Assembly: GCA_009760855.2 (NCBI GenBank)
Contig: WPIO01000002.1
Span: 3,993,001-4,053,000, forward strand
DNA length: 60,000 nucleotides
Direction: 5' to 3'
DNA from: Cristatella mucedo
Lineage: Eukaryota > Bryozoa > Phylactolaemata > Cristatellidae
In this document: positions 34,976-47,085 of the stretch, piece after piece
Position numbering within the stretch: position 1 is the first letter of the stretch
How the letters are laid out: each line of letters opens with the position of its first letter
Notes under the pieces: model-generated
The model's input: the letters and a program-made list of their open reading frames with translations, nothing else
Databases searched by the model: none
Told to the model about the DNA's origin: nothing
Program-made: the position numbers and the translations under genes

Positions 34976-37020
34976 ACAATAATAATAACAATGCACTTGA
35001 TAAAGCTCCCTCAGAGAACTCAAAGTCTCTCTAGGCGCTTTACTTTGCTGCAAAGGTAAATGCAACTACATGGTGAGCAAAGTTACGCTTCACAAACAAG
35101 CAAAATGAACAACACGGCTAAGGGTGAAGCCAACAGGGTCAGCATGCAAATGTGATTAGTGGCAGCAAGCACAGTGTCAGCACGCATAAGCAATTGAAAG
35201 AAGAATCACAGGGACCCACTAAATGCTGTCCTAAATAGATGTGTTTTTAAATTCTTTTTAAATTTGGTCAGGTCAGGGGATGTTCTGACGCAAGTCGGGA
35301 GGAAGTTGCAGGCTTTGAGAGCATACGAACTGAATGGTGGGTCTCCGAAGGAATTGAGGTTTGTACAGGGTATTTATAGACTGTTGGATTCCGAAAAGCA
35401 GGAGTTACGATGCTTGGCCGGCTGGGGGAATATATCTGAGAGATAGGCTGGAGCCAAAGAATGGAGTGACCTAAAAGTGAGCGACCAAACCTTGAAGTCA
35501 ATTCGTTGCTTGAATGGTAGCCAGTTAAGGGCGGCGAAAAGTGGAGTAATGCGGCAACTGCGACGCTCACGACAGACAAGCCAAGCTGCAGAGTTTTGCA
35601 CAAGCTGCAATCGCCTGATTGCACATGCTGGTAGGCCAGCGAGTGGTGAGTTGCAGAAGACGAGACGGGATGTCACGAATGCATGGACCGACTTAGATGT
35701 GGTATCCATATCTTATCAAGCCTGAATTTCAGTAATGTTATGAAGCTGAAATAGGCATGTTCGACTTTGGAGTTTATACGGTCGTCAAACGAGAGGTCGC
35801 TTTGGAATACGACCCCTAGATTTTGAGCTGATTTAACTGGAGATATGCTGGCAGAGCCAATTTTAAGTTTCAGCCTTTCCAATTTGTGAATTACACTGGG
35901 TTTGCCCACAACTAGTAAGTTAGTTTTATTGTCATTTAGTTTTAGAAAATGTGTTACCATCCACGTGCGGATGTCATCAATACATGCAGCAAGTGAGTTA
36001 AGATAAATTGAGGTGCTCGAAGGCTGGGAGGGATCAAAGCAAAGGTACAACTGAGTGTCGTCAGCATAAAAGTGAAAGCATAGATTGTGCTTGACAATCA
36101 CATCAGCAAGAGGGAGAGTATAAACCGTGAAAAGAACCTGACATAGCACGGAGCCCTGAGGTACCCCATATTTCAGAGGTACGTCAGATGATCTTTGTCC
36201 GTTCACGTCAATACTCTGGAGTCTCCCACTGAGATGGGACCTGAACCACTGCCGAGCAGTGCCAGTGATGCCCAGGCGAGATGAGAGGCGCTCTAGAAGA
36301 ACTTTGTGATCGATGGTATCAAAAGCTGCCGAAAGATCAAGCAACACAAGCAGAGACAGTCTACCCATGTCGGCATTCCTAAGTAGGTCGTTGTATACCC
36401 TAAGCAATGCTGACTCTGTAGAGCGATTAGCTCTAAAGCCATACGGGAACTTACTAGCAAGGTGGGAGGTTTTGATGTATGAGTTCAGCTGGTCCGCCAC
36501 GACCCGTTCCAGGGTCTTTGATAGGAATGATACAAGGGAGACCGAGTGGTAATTGCTTAAAATCTCTAGGGTCTAGTGTCGATTTCATGAGAAGTGGCAT
36601 GACTACAGCTTTTTAAAAGGCGCTGGGACATGACCTGAGGCTAATGACATATTAATGATGTTAGTTATGCATGGCAGCAGCAGATCAATGCAACGCATGA
36701 GCAGGACAATCGAAAAAGGGTCCAGAGGACTTGTTGTCTTCTTTGATTGAGATACGAACTTAAGGACTAAATCACAAGTGATCTGCTGACTGTAGACATT
36801 GAGGTGCAGCCAGGAATCGGGTAACAGCATTCTAGTGGGGATGTTGTCATCGCAGGGGTGGATTACCTGATCTAGTCTATCTTCTGCACAAAGAATCGAG
36901 AGAAGCAATCGGCTCGATCATCACAAGGATCATCAGATAAGGAGCCAACCTGGGAGTGGTTGAGCAGATTATTTATCGACGAAATCAGAATTTGTTTACC
37001 TCTTTTATATGCTATATCTC
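34976..37020 (-). mobile_element. LINE family 1, best preserved copy
   Basis: Runs on the minus strand from an ATT-type tail at 34,976-34,990 through the C-terminal domain and reverse transcriptase to an upstream linker near 37,020. It interrupts duplicated block A: block B shows a CT/TA microsatellite at the matching position (42,490-42,630) and no LINE. This copy post-dates the block duplication or was lost from B. 5' end missing (no endonuclease). Confidence 0.85.
35673..36500 (-). CDS. reverse transcriptase fragment of LINE family 1 (275-codon open frame)
   Basis: A 275-residue uninterrupted frame covering most of the reverse transcriptase domain of a CR1/L2-like non-LTR retrotransposon. 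'DLSAAFDTIDHKVLLERL' at about residues 54-71 carries the first catalytic Asp. 'GVPQGS' follows near residue 112, and 'YADDTQLYL' near residue 144 holds the catalytic Asp pair. After about residue 250 the frame leaves the true LINE frame, and the C-terminal domain continues at 35,374-35,709 in another frame. The ATG at 36,500 is not the natural start: upstream coding continues at 36,603-36,908 in a shifted frame. Catalytic residues are intact, but the element as a whole cannot be functional. Confidence 0.8.
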   Translation of the reverse strand: MADQLNSYIKTSHLASKFPYGFRANRSTESALLRVYNDLLRNADMGRLSLLVLLDLSAAFDTIDHKVLLERLSSRLGITGTARQWFRSHLSGRLQSIDVNGQRSSDVPLKYGVPQGSVLCQVLFTVYTLPLADVIVKHNLCFHFYADDTQLYLCFDPSQPSSTSIYLNSLAACIDDIRTWMVTHFLKLNDNKTNLLVVGKPSVIHKLERLKLKIGSASISPVKSAQNLGVVFQSDLSFDDRINSKVEHAYFSFITLLKFRLDKIWIPHLSRSMHS

Positions 37021-38395
37021 TCTCGGGTCCTCTACTGTCAGAATTTACAATTTTAATATGAGTTATTTTGTAAGGAAAAAACCACGAGTATAATTTAGCT
37101 TGTATTGGAATTTTTTAATTTTTCACTAGACGTGGAAGCCCCAATAAACCAATCTGTTCAACAAGCTGGTAGCACGAGACCTTTGCAGAGAGTCTTGATA
37201 TCCTGTTAAAAAAATACCTTTTGCTAAACAGCTGCTGCTGTCCACATTCAAGGCCTAATGTAGGCTATGGAGTTGAGAAATATTACTTGATACCATCTTC
37301 AGATGGCTGTCTTGTTTCCAGTCAGCTTGGCTACGTTTTGGGCTAAGGCTATGGCAATTTATATTCCAGCAATAATGCATTTTCATAGTCGGTGCTCATC
37401 ATACATTTTTTTATGGAATAGTTTTGCAAAATTAAAATGTGCCCGAGTATACGACTTAACTTATAGCGATTAGTTATCAATGTATGTTAGGGCGCAATTT
37501 TTAGAGACAAAGGTTTTTCTTACAAAAAAAAGCATGAAGTGTCTATTGCTGCTCCCTATAGATGAGACTTGCTGTCACATATTATCATTGTTTAAATTTT
37601 AGCCGCATGATAATCTTGCAATATCAACACAATTTTCAAGTCTATGAGGCTATTATCTAAGTTTATTTTATAATGATAATAATAACACGTTAGTATAGAG
37701 CCCTAAAATAACTTTAACTCTTTCTAGGCACTTTATATATAATTTAAAGTAGGCATTATCATGCGGTTATTAGTAGCATGCACAATAACAATAAGCATAA
37801 TGTGATTAGAGGTGACACGAACAGAATTAGCATGCAAAGACGGCTAGTGGCAGTATGGAAAGTGTTAGCACACAAAAGGAGACATAAGACGCCTTCATAA
37901 GCACGAAAATGATTAACCTCGAGAACCAACTAAACGCTGCTATAAACAGGTCCATTTATAGCTTCTTTTTCAACGACTAGTCATGCCGTGACGTCATTCG
38001 GAAGTGAATTCAGACTTTGGGAGCGGACAAACTTAAGTCACCGTATCCAAAATAATCTAGGCTCGTACGAGGTGCAGCTAATCGATTCTATTCAGAAAAG
38101 CAGGCGGTGTGATACAGCTCAAAATTTTGAAGTAGTTCTGCTAGGTACGCTTGATGGAGATAATGGAGGACTTAATGTAGGAGAGAGATCCTCGATTTTG
38201 ATCCGCTGCTGAATAGGGAGCCCGTGCAGATCGGCAAGAAGTGGTGTGATGTGGCTACTGCAAAGTTCTCGATACATAAGCCTAGGTGCAGTGTTATGCA
38301 TCGACTGCAAGCGCCTGATTGCTCAGACCGCTAGACTAGCAAGAAGTGAGGTGCAGCAATCGAGACGGGGTGTTACATGCAAGGACTAACCTGGC
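37021..38395 (+). repeat. duplicated block A, right part
   Basis: Aligns by eye with 42,640-43,745, for example 'gacctttgcagagagtcttgatatcctgtt' against its near-identical counterpart at about 42,788-42,817, and 'attgctgctccctatagatg' at about 37,545-37,565 against 43,155-43,175. It includes the LINE remnant at 37,680-38,395, also shared with block B. Confidence 0.75.
37680..38395 (-). mobile_element. LINE family 1 3' end, old copy shared by both blocks
   Basis: A worn terminal segment with an ATT-type tail near 37,670-37,690, then the C-terminal domain up to about 38,395. The counterpart is at 43,280-43,745. Because both blocks have it at the same place, it was inserted before the duplication. 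Confidence 0.7.
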
Positions 38396-39487
38396 TGTAT
38401 TGTAGCCCTGTTATACAATATCCTGAAATTATAAAATAAACACAGATGACCACTAGCATAATTTAGCATTAATTGTAACGTAATTTTATCAGCTGAGATC
38501 GATCGGCATTGTGGATTTTACTAGATTTTTGATAGAGTTACTCTATATATTGCTTGAAGGTTCTATATCTTAACCGCTTGTCACTCATGTGAAAGTCAAG
38601 ACAGTATTGTGAGCAAAGAAATAACTGAGGCTACTTGTTAGTGCAGCTCAATGGTATGGCAACAATTTCTTGGACAAAGGTAATTGTCACCGGGGCTACT
38701 AAGCTAAAATATTATAAATTCACTCGCTAATACAGCAATTAGAAGTTAACACTTTATAAGGGTCAGAGAATATGACTCTTTATTTTGATGGCGCTTTTTT
38801 GTAAATCCAAAACCATCTCACGTTGGCGTGCGAGTACATCTTCTTACTCAGTTGCAGGATTCACCTAAAAATTAACAAAAAATGTTCATCCAATAGGTTT
38901 TGCCTAAACGCAGCATTTTCTCCTCTAGCCACTTAAATAGTGCTTGCTGTTTACGCATAATTTTAATGCTTACTTTAAAAGAATTAAACTCTGTTCTTAC
39001 ATCTATCTGATTGTAAATCTCTGTGCCCTGACTCGTGATGTCATTCTAGATACCTGTCATGTTGGTTTGCGCGTTTGCCTGTGAATTTACAAAAGAGCTT
39101 TGTCAGCTGCTCATGGTTAATTCAAGCCAAGCTATTCCACGCACTGCATAGAATGCAAAGAGAACTCTGAAAGAGTATTACCGTGACGTATCTGATCGTT
39201 CGTAAAACATCCGCTCTCTTTTCACTAATGAGGGCTAACAGTAGGTACAGAAAAACCTTGTTAAGCTGTTTGACAAGTCGGATGATGAAGGTGATAGGGT
39301 GTATAATTATTCACAACGACTTGCACTGAAGGCACCAGTCTCTTCAAACTAAGAAAGTTTTTCGTTGGACGACAAGAACAACAGCAATTTTTCGATTGAA
39401 ATCTATTTCGTAGGGAAGGATAAAGTTACTCGCGATAGCAAAAAAGAAAATACAGATAGAATGATATTCCTAGCTGCTTAAACAGCT
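38396..39487. other. weakly duplicated or unique non-coding sequence
   Basis: Scattered similarity to 43,745-44,900 is visible, for example 'ggtatggcaacaatttcttg' at 38,652 against a like string at 43,889. No gene seen. Confidence 0.35.
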
Positions 39488-39646
39488 CTTAGAAGCCTTT
39501 TTTATAATGACAGAAGAGCCTTGATGGCTATCACCACTGCTTGCAGTGGCGATGAAAGCTCGCCTACTGCAGGTATCGAACCCACGACCTCAGGACCGAG
39601 GTCATGAAAGCAACCACCTTACCTAGTGTGCCATCACGGCTCACTA
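39488..39646 (-). mobile_element. tRNA-derived SINE, copy 1
   Basis: On the minus strand a tRNA-like head with a B-box-type string (reverse complement of 'ggtatcgaacc', 39,572-39,582, one change from GGTTCGATACC's usual form) is followed by a conserved body containing 'ggctatcaccac' in plus orientation. Matches the copies at 45,317 and 52,258 over about 155 bp. Its head abuts a TA microsatellite. Confidence 0.8.
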
Positions 39647-39647
<1 letters not shown>

Positions 39648-39693
<46 letters not shown>

Positions 39694-39835
39694 GTAGTAT
39701 ATATGTATATACTATATAATATAGCTATATATATATAATATATATAAGTTAATATATAAGTTAATAATAATATAAGTTAATATATAACGCACTACATAAT
39801 ATATACATATATATATAATATATAATATACAGTTT
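39648..39835. repeat. TA-rich microsatellite
   Basis: About 190 bp of TA/ATA repeats, with short 'taagttaatat' units repeated near 39,746-39,785. Confidence 0.95.
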
Positions 39836-40669
39836 ATCTTTAAGCTATGTCCCGACGAGGCCTTCTAAATATATCAAGCACGTATGAGGAGAAGTAGAAT
39901 ATGGTGGTAGTCCACATTTGCAGGCTTTGACTTGAAGGCCAAAATACTGTTTGAGCCTTTTAATTCGCATACCATTTTGCAGCTATTTACTAGAGCTTCA
40001 ATTCATCAAGTAACTTTTCAAGCGAGGTGGTTAGGCTATACCTGCTGAAACTTCTGTCGGTCGTTGGCTTAAATTGTCTACTGATGCTTGTACTTCTTGA
40101 AGGGTTGCAACAAACCCCTGTTTCAGTATTTACCTACCTATATTTTGGCTATAGTGTAAGAACAATCTGACATAGATTGGTTGGTCCGGCATTGTTGCAA
40201 TCTCCCAAAATCTCCGGTTTTCTAAGTAAGTAATCACTAGCAGCCTTTGGAAATGTCTCTCCGAGGAAATACTTCACTTGATAGGCTTGCAGTTCTTATG
40301 GCTTTAGTTCAGGCGTAGTTTTTATCTATTGCTATCATTTCGCTTAGTGCTTCCTATTGTACGAGTTAATCTGTACCCATGGAATGCCTTCTGATCTGGT
40401 TAGATAATTGGCATATGCGGTTCAAAAAATTATGTGACTTTAAGTTGAGTTCGCTGCATGCAACAACAAGATTTATTGCGAAGAATCTTACGCTGAAGCT
40501 CAGCTAAATGACTAGCATATTGGATTTTAACTTGCGTTAATTGGTTAGAGCTAATCAATTTAAAACCTGGTTATAGATAAGTTTGGCACTGGTTTTTAGC
40601 CAAATTTTAATGACTGCTAGCGCAAAATGCCTCTGAGAATAGTATAGCAAAGTGTGAAGTGGCCGAAAG
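39836..40669. other. spacer, nothing recognised
   Basis: No convincing frame and no repeat match found by eye. Confidence 0.3.
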
Positions 40670-42480
40670 TCGATAGAGATCATCTGAGAGACCCTTTGCC
40701 CTACTTGCACCGGCACCATGCTTGTGGCAAAAAATATAGGCACCGATGGCGGAAACTTATTTTGCCAGTTACCTGAGGTTCACGACATGCAAGGACAAGA
40801 TTTATGTTCGCATTCAGAAACTCTCGAACATGCTATAGTTAGCTAACATATGTGAACTTAAAATAAATAAATTACAAGATTTAAAATGTGATTAGGGATA
40901 TATGTATGCATTAGTAATGCATGCTATATTTTAATATACCAGAGGCGAAAGCTAGAAACCTGATACGAGGATTTGGAGACAGGTATGTATGCTTTTACAT
41001 GAGCTCATCAAGCTAGCTGCAAATTACGGACAATCGTCCAACTTTTAAATGTTATCTTATGATTTTCAAGACAAAGCGATTGCTCTTTTTGTGCCATTTA
41101 TTGCTTTTTTAATGTCTCATACTTATTGGATAGCTCCGATATCGCTATATCAGTAACGTGTTAATTTCTATAACGATCGACTGTTTTGACACTTAGATGG
41201 CTTCTTTACCAATCTAATTTCTTGCTCTGGTTGTTTCTTCCGGGGCAGTTATGTAAAAGTTGAAACTTTTCGTACAGAGGTGAACAATTATTCAAGCGTC
41301 TGCTTCATGCAACTCACTTAAGTGCTCTATATGCAGTATGCCAATAATGTATTATGATATAGATAAATTCCTAGCTTCTCTTTCTAAATTCCTGGCTAAA
41401 TCACTAGGGAGCTATCAACTAAACTTTTCAGGTCTTTACGAGACCAATTTTTGACTATTCTGACTTAATGAAGTTGAATTTGGAAAATGTGATGACATGG
41501 CCGTCTTTCCTTTATATGCCAAAAAAATTCGTATTTAAAAGAATTGTATCCGGTTTCTGAGTCTGCATGTCAATAAAGCAAGTAAAAAAAATTCTGATCA
41601 TTTAGTAGTGATATGCGCTGAAATATTGTTTGATCAAAAGCAGGCTGTTACTGATTATCTTTGATTGTGTATATGTTTGTACCTCTAAACACTCAAAATT
41701 GACGTTACAATAGATCCAAGGGAACGATCGACGGGGGCTATATGTTGTAAGCAGTTAAAAATTACGTTTTGCTAGTTCAGAAACCATGAGTGCAGAAAGT
41801 AATACGAATAGGTTAAGGAGAGCCCTTCCTTTATGAATGCAGTTGAATGTTCAGTGGAATATAGCAGTGATCTATAGCAAAGCGATTTGCTACACTGAGT
41901 CGCTTATGGTTGTTTATTGTTCGGTGCGAGATTCTAAACAAGTGAACCAAGCATAAAGATTGCACCTGCTTGCAGTTTGTGCGACCTGTCAATGCTTCTT
42001 GTGGGCTTGTTTATCTAAGCCTGGCTTGCTCTAGCCATGATTTGTGGCTCGAGGAAGTTTATCTTCACAGCTAATGTTTGTCATAATTTTCTTAAGTTAA
42101 ATCAAGGTTCGTGAGCACCAGTAAAACTATGCCGGTCCAGACTTTATGCTGGTACTTCAGCTGTCTAAACCATGACCGTTCAGAGCTGTAGAAGTCTGAA
42201 ACTTAAGTGCCTATCAAGTTACTCCAGCTCATTACAGTTGGGAGCTAAAGGCTCCACTGTGAGATTTTGCTACTAGTGTTTAGCAGATAACTCTGACGGT
42301 GGAATTTGCATTGTAACTCACTTGGATTCTTCGAATTCAATCGTTAAGTTTCCCAGTCTTTTTAAGTGTTCTTTGCAGTGAGTCCATCCCACCATAACTA
42401 CCTCATGGGTTACATTGTACTACAGTTAATGATTTCTTTTTAATTACCACCAATCATCGCTTGAATTTTCAACTATAGCT
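40670..42480 (+). repeat. duplicated block B, left part
   Basis: Counterpart of 33,640-34,975. Block B is longer by an internal segment around 40,850-41,640, part of which is itself repeated at 43,965-44,115. Confidence 0.7.
41470..41610 (+). repeat. short dispersed repeat, copy 1
   Basis: Aligns by eye with 43,965-44,115 in the same orientation. Both contain 'gatgacatgg/gatgacatga'-like and 'ggtttctgagt' followed by 'gcatgtcaat' strings in the same order and spacing. Nature unknown. Confidence 0.6.
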
Positions 42481-42489
42481 TCACAGAAA

Positions 42490-42536
42490 TCTCTCTCTCT
42501 CTCTCTCTCTCGCTCTCCCTCTCTCTCTCTCTCTCG

Positions 42537-42584
<48 letters not shown>

Positions 42585-42600
42585 ATATATATATATATAG

Positions 42601-42630
<30 letters not shown>
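42490..42630. repeat. CT/TA compound microsatellite
   Basis: CT runs with CGCT interruptions passing into TA runs. It sits at the position in block B that corresponds to the LINE insertion in block A. Confidence 0.95.
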
Positions 42631-42631
<1 letters not shown>

Positions 42632-42639
42632 GTCCCTAC

Positions 42640-43745
42640 TGGTAGGATCGAAATTGTATGACAGGTGGTTTTTTAAAGTAAATTACCACGAGATCAATTT
42701 AGTTTGTATGGGAAACCTCAATTACTCACTTAGTCTGAAAATTCCCTAGAAAACAATCGGTTCAGCAAGCTTGAAGCAGCGGACCTTTGCAGAGAATCTT
42801 GATATCCTGTTACAAATCAGCCTTTCTTGGACTAACTATGCGACGTCGACATTCAAATCCTAATATAGATTACGGATGTCACAAGTATCATTTGAGATGG
42901 CAATGTTAATGCTGACTTGCTCCTAATTAGCTTGGCTGCGTCTTAAACAACGGACAATGATAGGTATATTTCTTCAACAAAGCATACTTATAGTTAGTAG
43001 CTGATGCTCTATTTTGAGTAGAATAGTCTCGAAAAATTTACATTGTACCTCAATAGGACCACTTAAGTTATGCTGAACTGTTACCAAGTTATTTAAAACA
43101 ACCAATTTAGAGAGACTAGGGTTTTTACCACAACAATATAGCATAAGGTGTCCATTGCTGCTCCCTATAGACGGAACTATCACACACTAATCACAAATAC
43201 TTAAGTTTCAGCAGCATGATTGACTTGTATTGTCAAGACAATTTCCAAGTAAAGGTGGTTTTCTGCTTTTTTGACTTTATGATAATAATAATACGTTTGC
43301 ATAGAGCTTAGAGATAACTTAGCCTCTATCTACACACTTAATATATAATTTTGAGTAAGTATTATCTGATGGTTACTGATAGCATGCAGCATGTCAACAA
43401 CCATAGCAAAATTCTATGGGTTATGCACAGTGTCAGCATGCGAATACGTCAGTGGTGGTGGTCAAAGTGGTCACACGCACAGAGTACGCACACATAAGGA
43501 GGTATAGGCACGAAAAGGATGAATTACAAGGACTGCTTGACGCTGCAATTAAAAGGTGGGTTTTTAGGTTCTCATTCAATGTCGTCAAGTCAGGGATTTC
43601 GTGACGTTAGTTGGAAAGATTGCCGGCTTTGGGAGCGTAGGAACTAAAGGCAGGGGAAGCAAAAGATTGTAGGTTCCTAGGAGGCAGAGCTAAACAATTT
43701 CATTAGGAAAAGCCCGCGGTTCAAAATCATTGAAGAATTTGACGC
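42640..43745 (+). repeat. duplicated block B, right part
   Basis: Counterpart of 37,021-38,395, including the old LINE 3' end on the minus strand at 43,280-43,745. Non-coding. Confidence 0.75.
43280..43745 (-). mobile_element. LINE family 1 3' end in block B
   Basis: A worn terminal segment after an ATT-type tail near 43,280-43,292, followed by sequence that in other copies lies at the end of the C-terminal domain, such as 'gacgttagttggaaagattg' near 43,602. It stops near 43,745. Confidence 0.65.
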
Positions 43746-43964
43746 TTGGCAATCTGTTTTACGATTCTGATGTATTGATCAGCTTGTATCTGCACTGCGA
43801 GCTATGTAATTGTTTAAAATCCTTGATCTACGTTAACAGAGTATTTATGCATGTGCTTGGTTAAGCTTACTAGTATGCCAATATGAGGTATGGCAATAAT
43901 TTATTGCAACAAAAAAGCCTGTCTTTGAATTTAATGGTGTTCGTATTTAAGTGATCAATTTCCG

Positions 43965-44115
43965 CTAATTTTACTTGGTGGAGTATAATTTGGTTACTGC
44001 AATGACATGATCGTCCTGTCTCTGCATACCAACCGATTTCGTATGTATAAGAGCATGTTCAGGTTTCTGAGTTGGCATGTCAATATAGCCAATAAAAATA
44101 ATTTCAGGTTACTGT
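43965..44115 (+). repeat. short dispersed repeat, copy 2
   Basis: See the copy at 41,470-41,610. The rest of 44,116-45,316 shows no gene or clear repeat. Confidence 0.6.
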
Positions 44116-45316
44116 TAGAGATAATTGTACTGTTCTCAGTATTTTTGGGGTCAGCTTTTGGCAGTTGAATCCGCTCTAATTGAATGTTTGCTGCCAATTA
44201 TAGCTCACAGACTGCCTCTCTGAATTAATGATGGGGAAAATCGATTTGAGAGACCTAAAAACTTAACTTGATAAGTTGAATATGCTAGAGACAATGTCCT
44301 GAATTCATGCATTATAAATATAACGTCCTTGTAAGAAATTAAAGGTTCAGCATATAATATCTTTGTATCTCTTTAGCCAAGCGAAATAATGGCAACTTAA
44401 ATGTTTGAAAGTCGGATATATAGAGGTACTCATCGTACTCGATGAGCTGTCTTGAACTATTATTGGCATCAACCAATCAGTGATCGCTACTGCAATAAGG
44501 CATTCCAATAAGACATGCGAAAATATTGTGTCTCACTTAGCTTTATTGGCTGAGCATTAGAAAGGGATCCCAGTGATTGCAGGTTATTGCCCTAGTAATA
44601 GTGAAATTCTTTTGAAACTAGGTTTCGCCTCATACGACCTCTTGATAGACTTTATTTCAAAATTACAGTTAAGATCATTAGCATCATGTAAGTCAGCCTT
44701 GTAGTAAAATATCCTAAAGATGACTTACTCTGGCAAGAATGTCTTCAAATAACTATACTAACTATATCTATTGTTTAGGCTCTGTAACTATCCATTTTAC
44801 ACATTTAGTAAATGCTTCTTGCTTTTTACGCGGCATGATGCTGACCTTTTGAAGCCAGCATATCAGGCACTTCTATATGACACGATACAAAGTAACTTAT
44901 CTGGGATTAAAGCTGTGGGTGTTTAACTTCATCAGACTCAACGGTAGCTAGTAAGTATTTATGCAGATGATATCACTTATATTAAATAGATTTTCCGAAT
45001 AATAGTGCTAACATGTTTACATGGTAACGTGCTTGTCTTCGTATAAAGTATTTGCAACCGATACACTTTTGATAGTACCTCTTAGCTACTGAACTGTTCG
45101 GTCAGAATAGTGCTAGCCTAATATTTTGATTCATTTTTACCAGTTTGTTAAGTCTCCCTGCATTCTACGCGTTTCTATTTTTAACAAGTCACTACAAAGC
45201 TGGCTATTTTCCCTTTTTCACGACTAATTATGTTTAACTAAAAAAAGAAAGACCAATAAATTCTAGTTTACTTGTCACAATGCGATACCAAATAGCATTA
45301 AGATATCCTTAAGATG
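44116..45316. other. unique non-coding sequence
   Basis: AT-rich, stops in all frames, and no match to other parts of the window beyond faint similarity to 38,600-39,000. Confidence 0.3.
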
Positions 45317-45475
45317 GTAAGCCGTGATCGTTCACTAGGGACAGTGGTTACTTTTTACAACCTCGTTTCCAAGGTAGTGGATTCGATTCCTGTAGTGAGC
45401 TATCCTTTATCACAGCTAAAAGCAGTGGTACTAGCCGTAAATACTCTTCTGCTGCTATGCAAAAGAGGCTGGGAA
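45317..45475 (+). mobile_element. tRNA-derived SINE, copy 2
   Basis: Plus-strand copy with the tRNA-like head starting 'gtaagccgtgat' and a near-consensus B box 'gattcgattcc' at 45,380-45,390, then the shared body. More diverged than the copies at 39,488 and 52,258. Confidence 0.75.
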
Positions 45476-46118
45476 ATCGGGGAGTGTTTTATTTGGATAT
45501 AGAGCAACTAAATGAAAAGGCAATGCTATGCAAACATGGATGCTTTTCTGACACCGGATCGATCATATGTCACATGAAACAATCTTTTGATGAGCTACCT
45601 AGCTATTATGAGCAAGCATGAGCATCCGAATGCAATCCTCTGTTCCCTGCACTGTTTCTGGTTGAAGTAGCATGTTTATGTTTTCTTGTTAGTTCATAAG
45701 GCACTCCTTATCCCTTACAGCAAACAATAATGGGGCGTTCGCAGCTCCCAATTAGTCTAAAACGCTGTTTTCAAAAATATGGCATAGGTGCCGTCACAAT
45801 CACCTCTCGTGTATACTGAATTGTTACAAAAGAAACGTTGACGTAAATTATAAGAAGTGGTTTGGCCTGCCTCATTTAGGTAAAGTGTTGCAGTTAAATT
45901 GAATGTCGTGGCTACGTATTAACTGAACATATTTTTTTTAATGCTGACGCGTTGAACCAATGAGTGAAGTAATCTAGCCTCATTTTTCCCAAACAGTGGT
46001 CGCCAGCAAGTCTACGACGGATAATGCTTTAGCTTGCGTTCGCAAAACGCCATGTCTAGCAGTCTTTATACACCAGCCGGTTTGATATGAAATATAAATC
46101 CAAGACAGTATATGCATG
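45476..46118. other. spacer, nothing recognised
   Basis: No gene or repeat match before the LTR element. Confidence 0.3.
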
Positions 46119-46123
46119 TTTCT

Positions 46124-46367
46124 TGTAGCTTAAGTTATCGTCGCCAACAGCACAGAAAGCTAGCTGACGAGCAACACCACCAGTTTATTTCACCTACACA
46201 CGAAGCAGGGCAGAGCATGACTCTCTTCGCTCCTCTCTACCAGTGGAGTGCCCAGACTCCCTTGTCGTAACAATCACCAATCGCATGTCCCGACTGCCTA
46301 CCACATCGAGTGCCACAGCTCACACGTACAACTATCAGGGCAGTGTCGTCAATTAAATGAAAACACA
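46124..46367 (-). repeat. 3' LTR
   Basis: Left direct repeat. In plus orientation it starts 'tgtagcttaag' and ends 'gaaaacaca'. Partner of 47,666-47,908. Confidence 0.85.
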
Positions 46368-46935
46368 TGCCCGCCTGATCTGAAGATCAATCCATGACGT
46401 AGCCAGAGCAGCAAGCAGTTGCTCTTCTTCACTGCTTTGGAAACGAGAAGGCTAAAAATTAAGCACCTAGTCCTCATCGCACGCTGGTGGTCTAAGGCCA
46501 TATCTTGGCCATAGCTGTCTGCCGGGCTCGTCACTCTGGCCGTAATACCATGGCCAGCATTGAAGTGTGCATCAAGGAGTTCGTTAGCGATCGGTACCGG
46601 TCTGATGTCCAATCAAATAATTATGAGGCTAAGTAAAGGCTGCTCGGAGGAGACAGGCGACCACACGGCCTGTGGAAACGAGCTGGCTTCATATGATTTC
46701 TTCGTTCTCCCGTCGCATGGCTACATATATCTACACCGTTGTCGCCTCGTCAGGCCGCCCAGCCTCGCACCTCAATGGTGCACCCCACACCACCACAACT
46801 TTGTAAGCCTCAGTCGCATCTCCGAAGATGTTGTCGCTGAGTCTCTGGTCGTTGCTCTGGTGTCTTTGGGTGCCGTTGCCACGTCTTCAGGCACCGCCGC
46901 CGGCAGTGCATTTCCGACCTGGGCCGAATCATGGA

Positions 46936-47085
46936 CCTGCACCACATCTCTAATCTGTGACTCGTCTCCTACCCGTGCCTTTGACCTGCACTGCGTCTCT
47001 GATCTGTGCCTCGTCTCGTACCTGAGCCTCGGACCTGCACCCCATCTTCAATCTGCTCCTCGTCTCCTACCTGTGCCGCGTCATA
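46936..47085. repeat. minisatellite of 49-bp units in the LTR element
   Basis: Units begin with 'cctgcac' at 46,936, 46,985 and 47,034, a spacing of 49 bp, with a fading fourth unit near 47,083. As 49 is not a multiple of three, the array shifts the reading frame from unit to unit. Confidence 0.7.

Noticed and set aside
34537-35034. 165-codon open frame on the plus strand
   Set aside because: It lies in duplicated block A and runs into the LINE tail. The paralogous stretch in block B is not open and the product has no recognisable domain.
39488-39646. Possible true tRNA gene
   Set aside because: The B box fits but the head does not fold cleanly into a cloverleaf by eye, and the sequence continues into a body shared by three dispersed copies, so it is a SINE.
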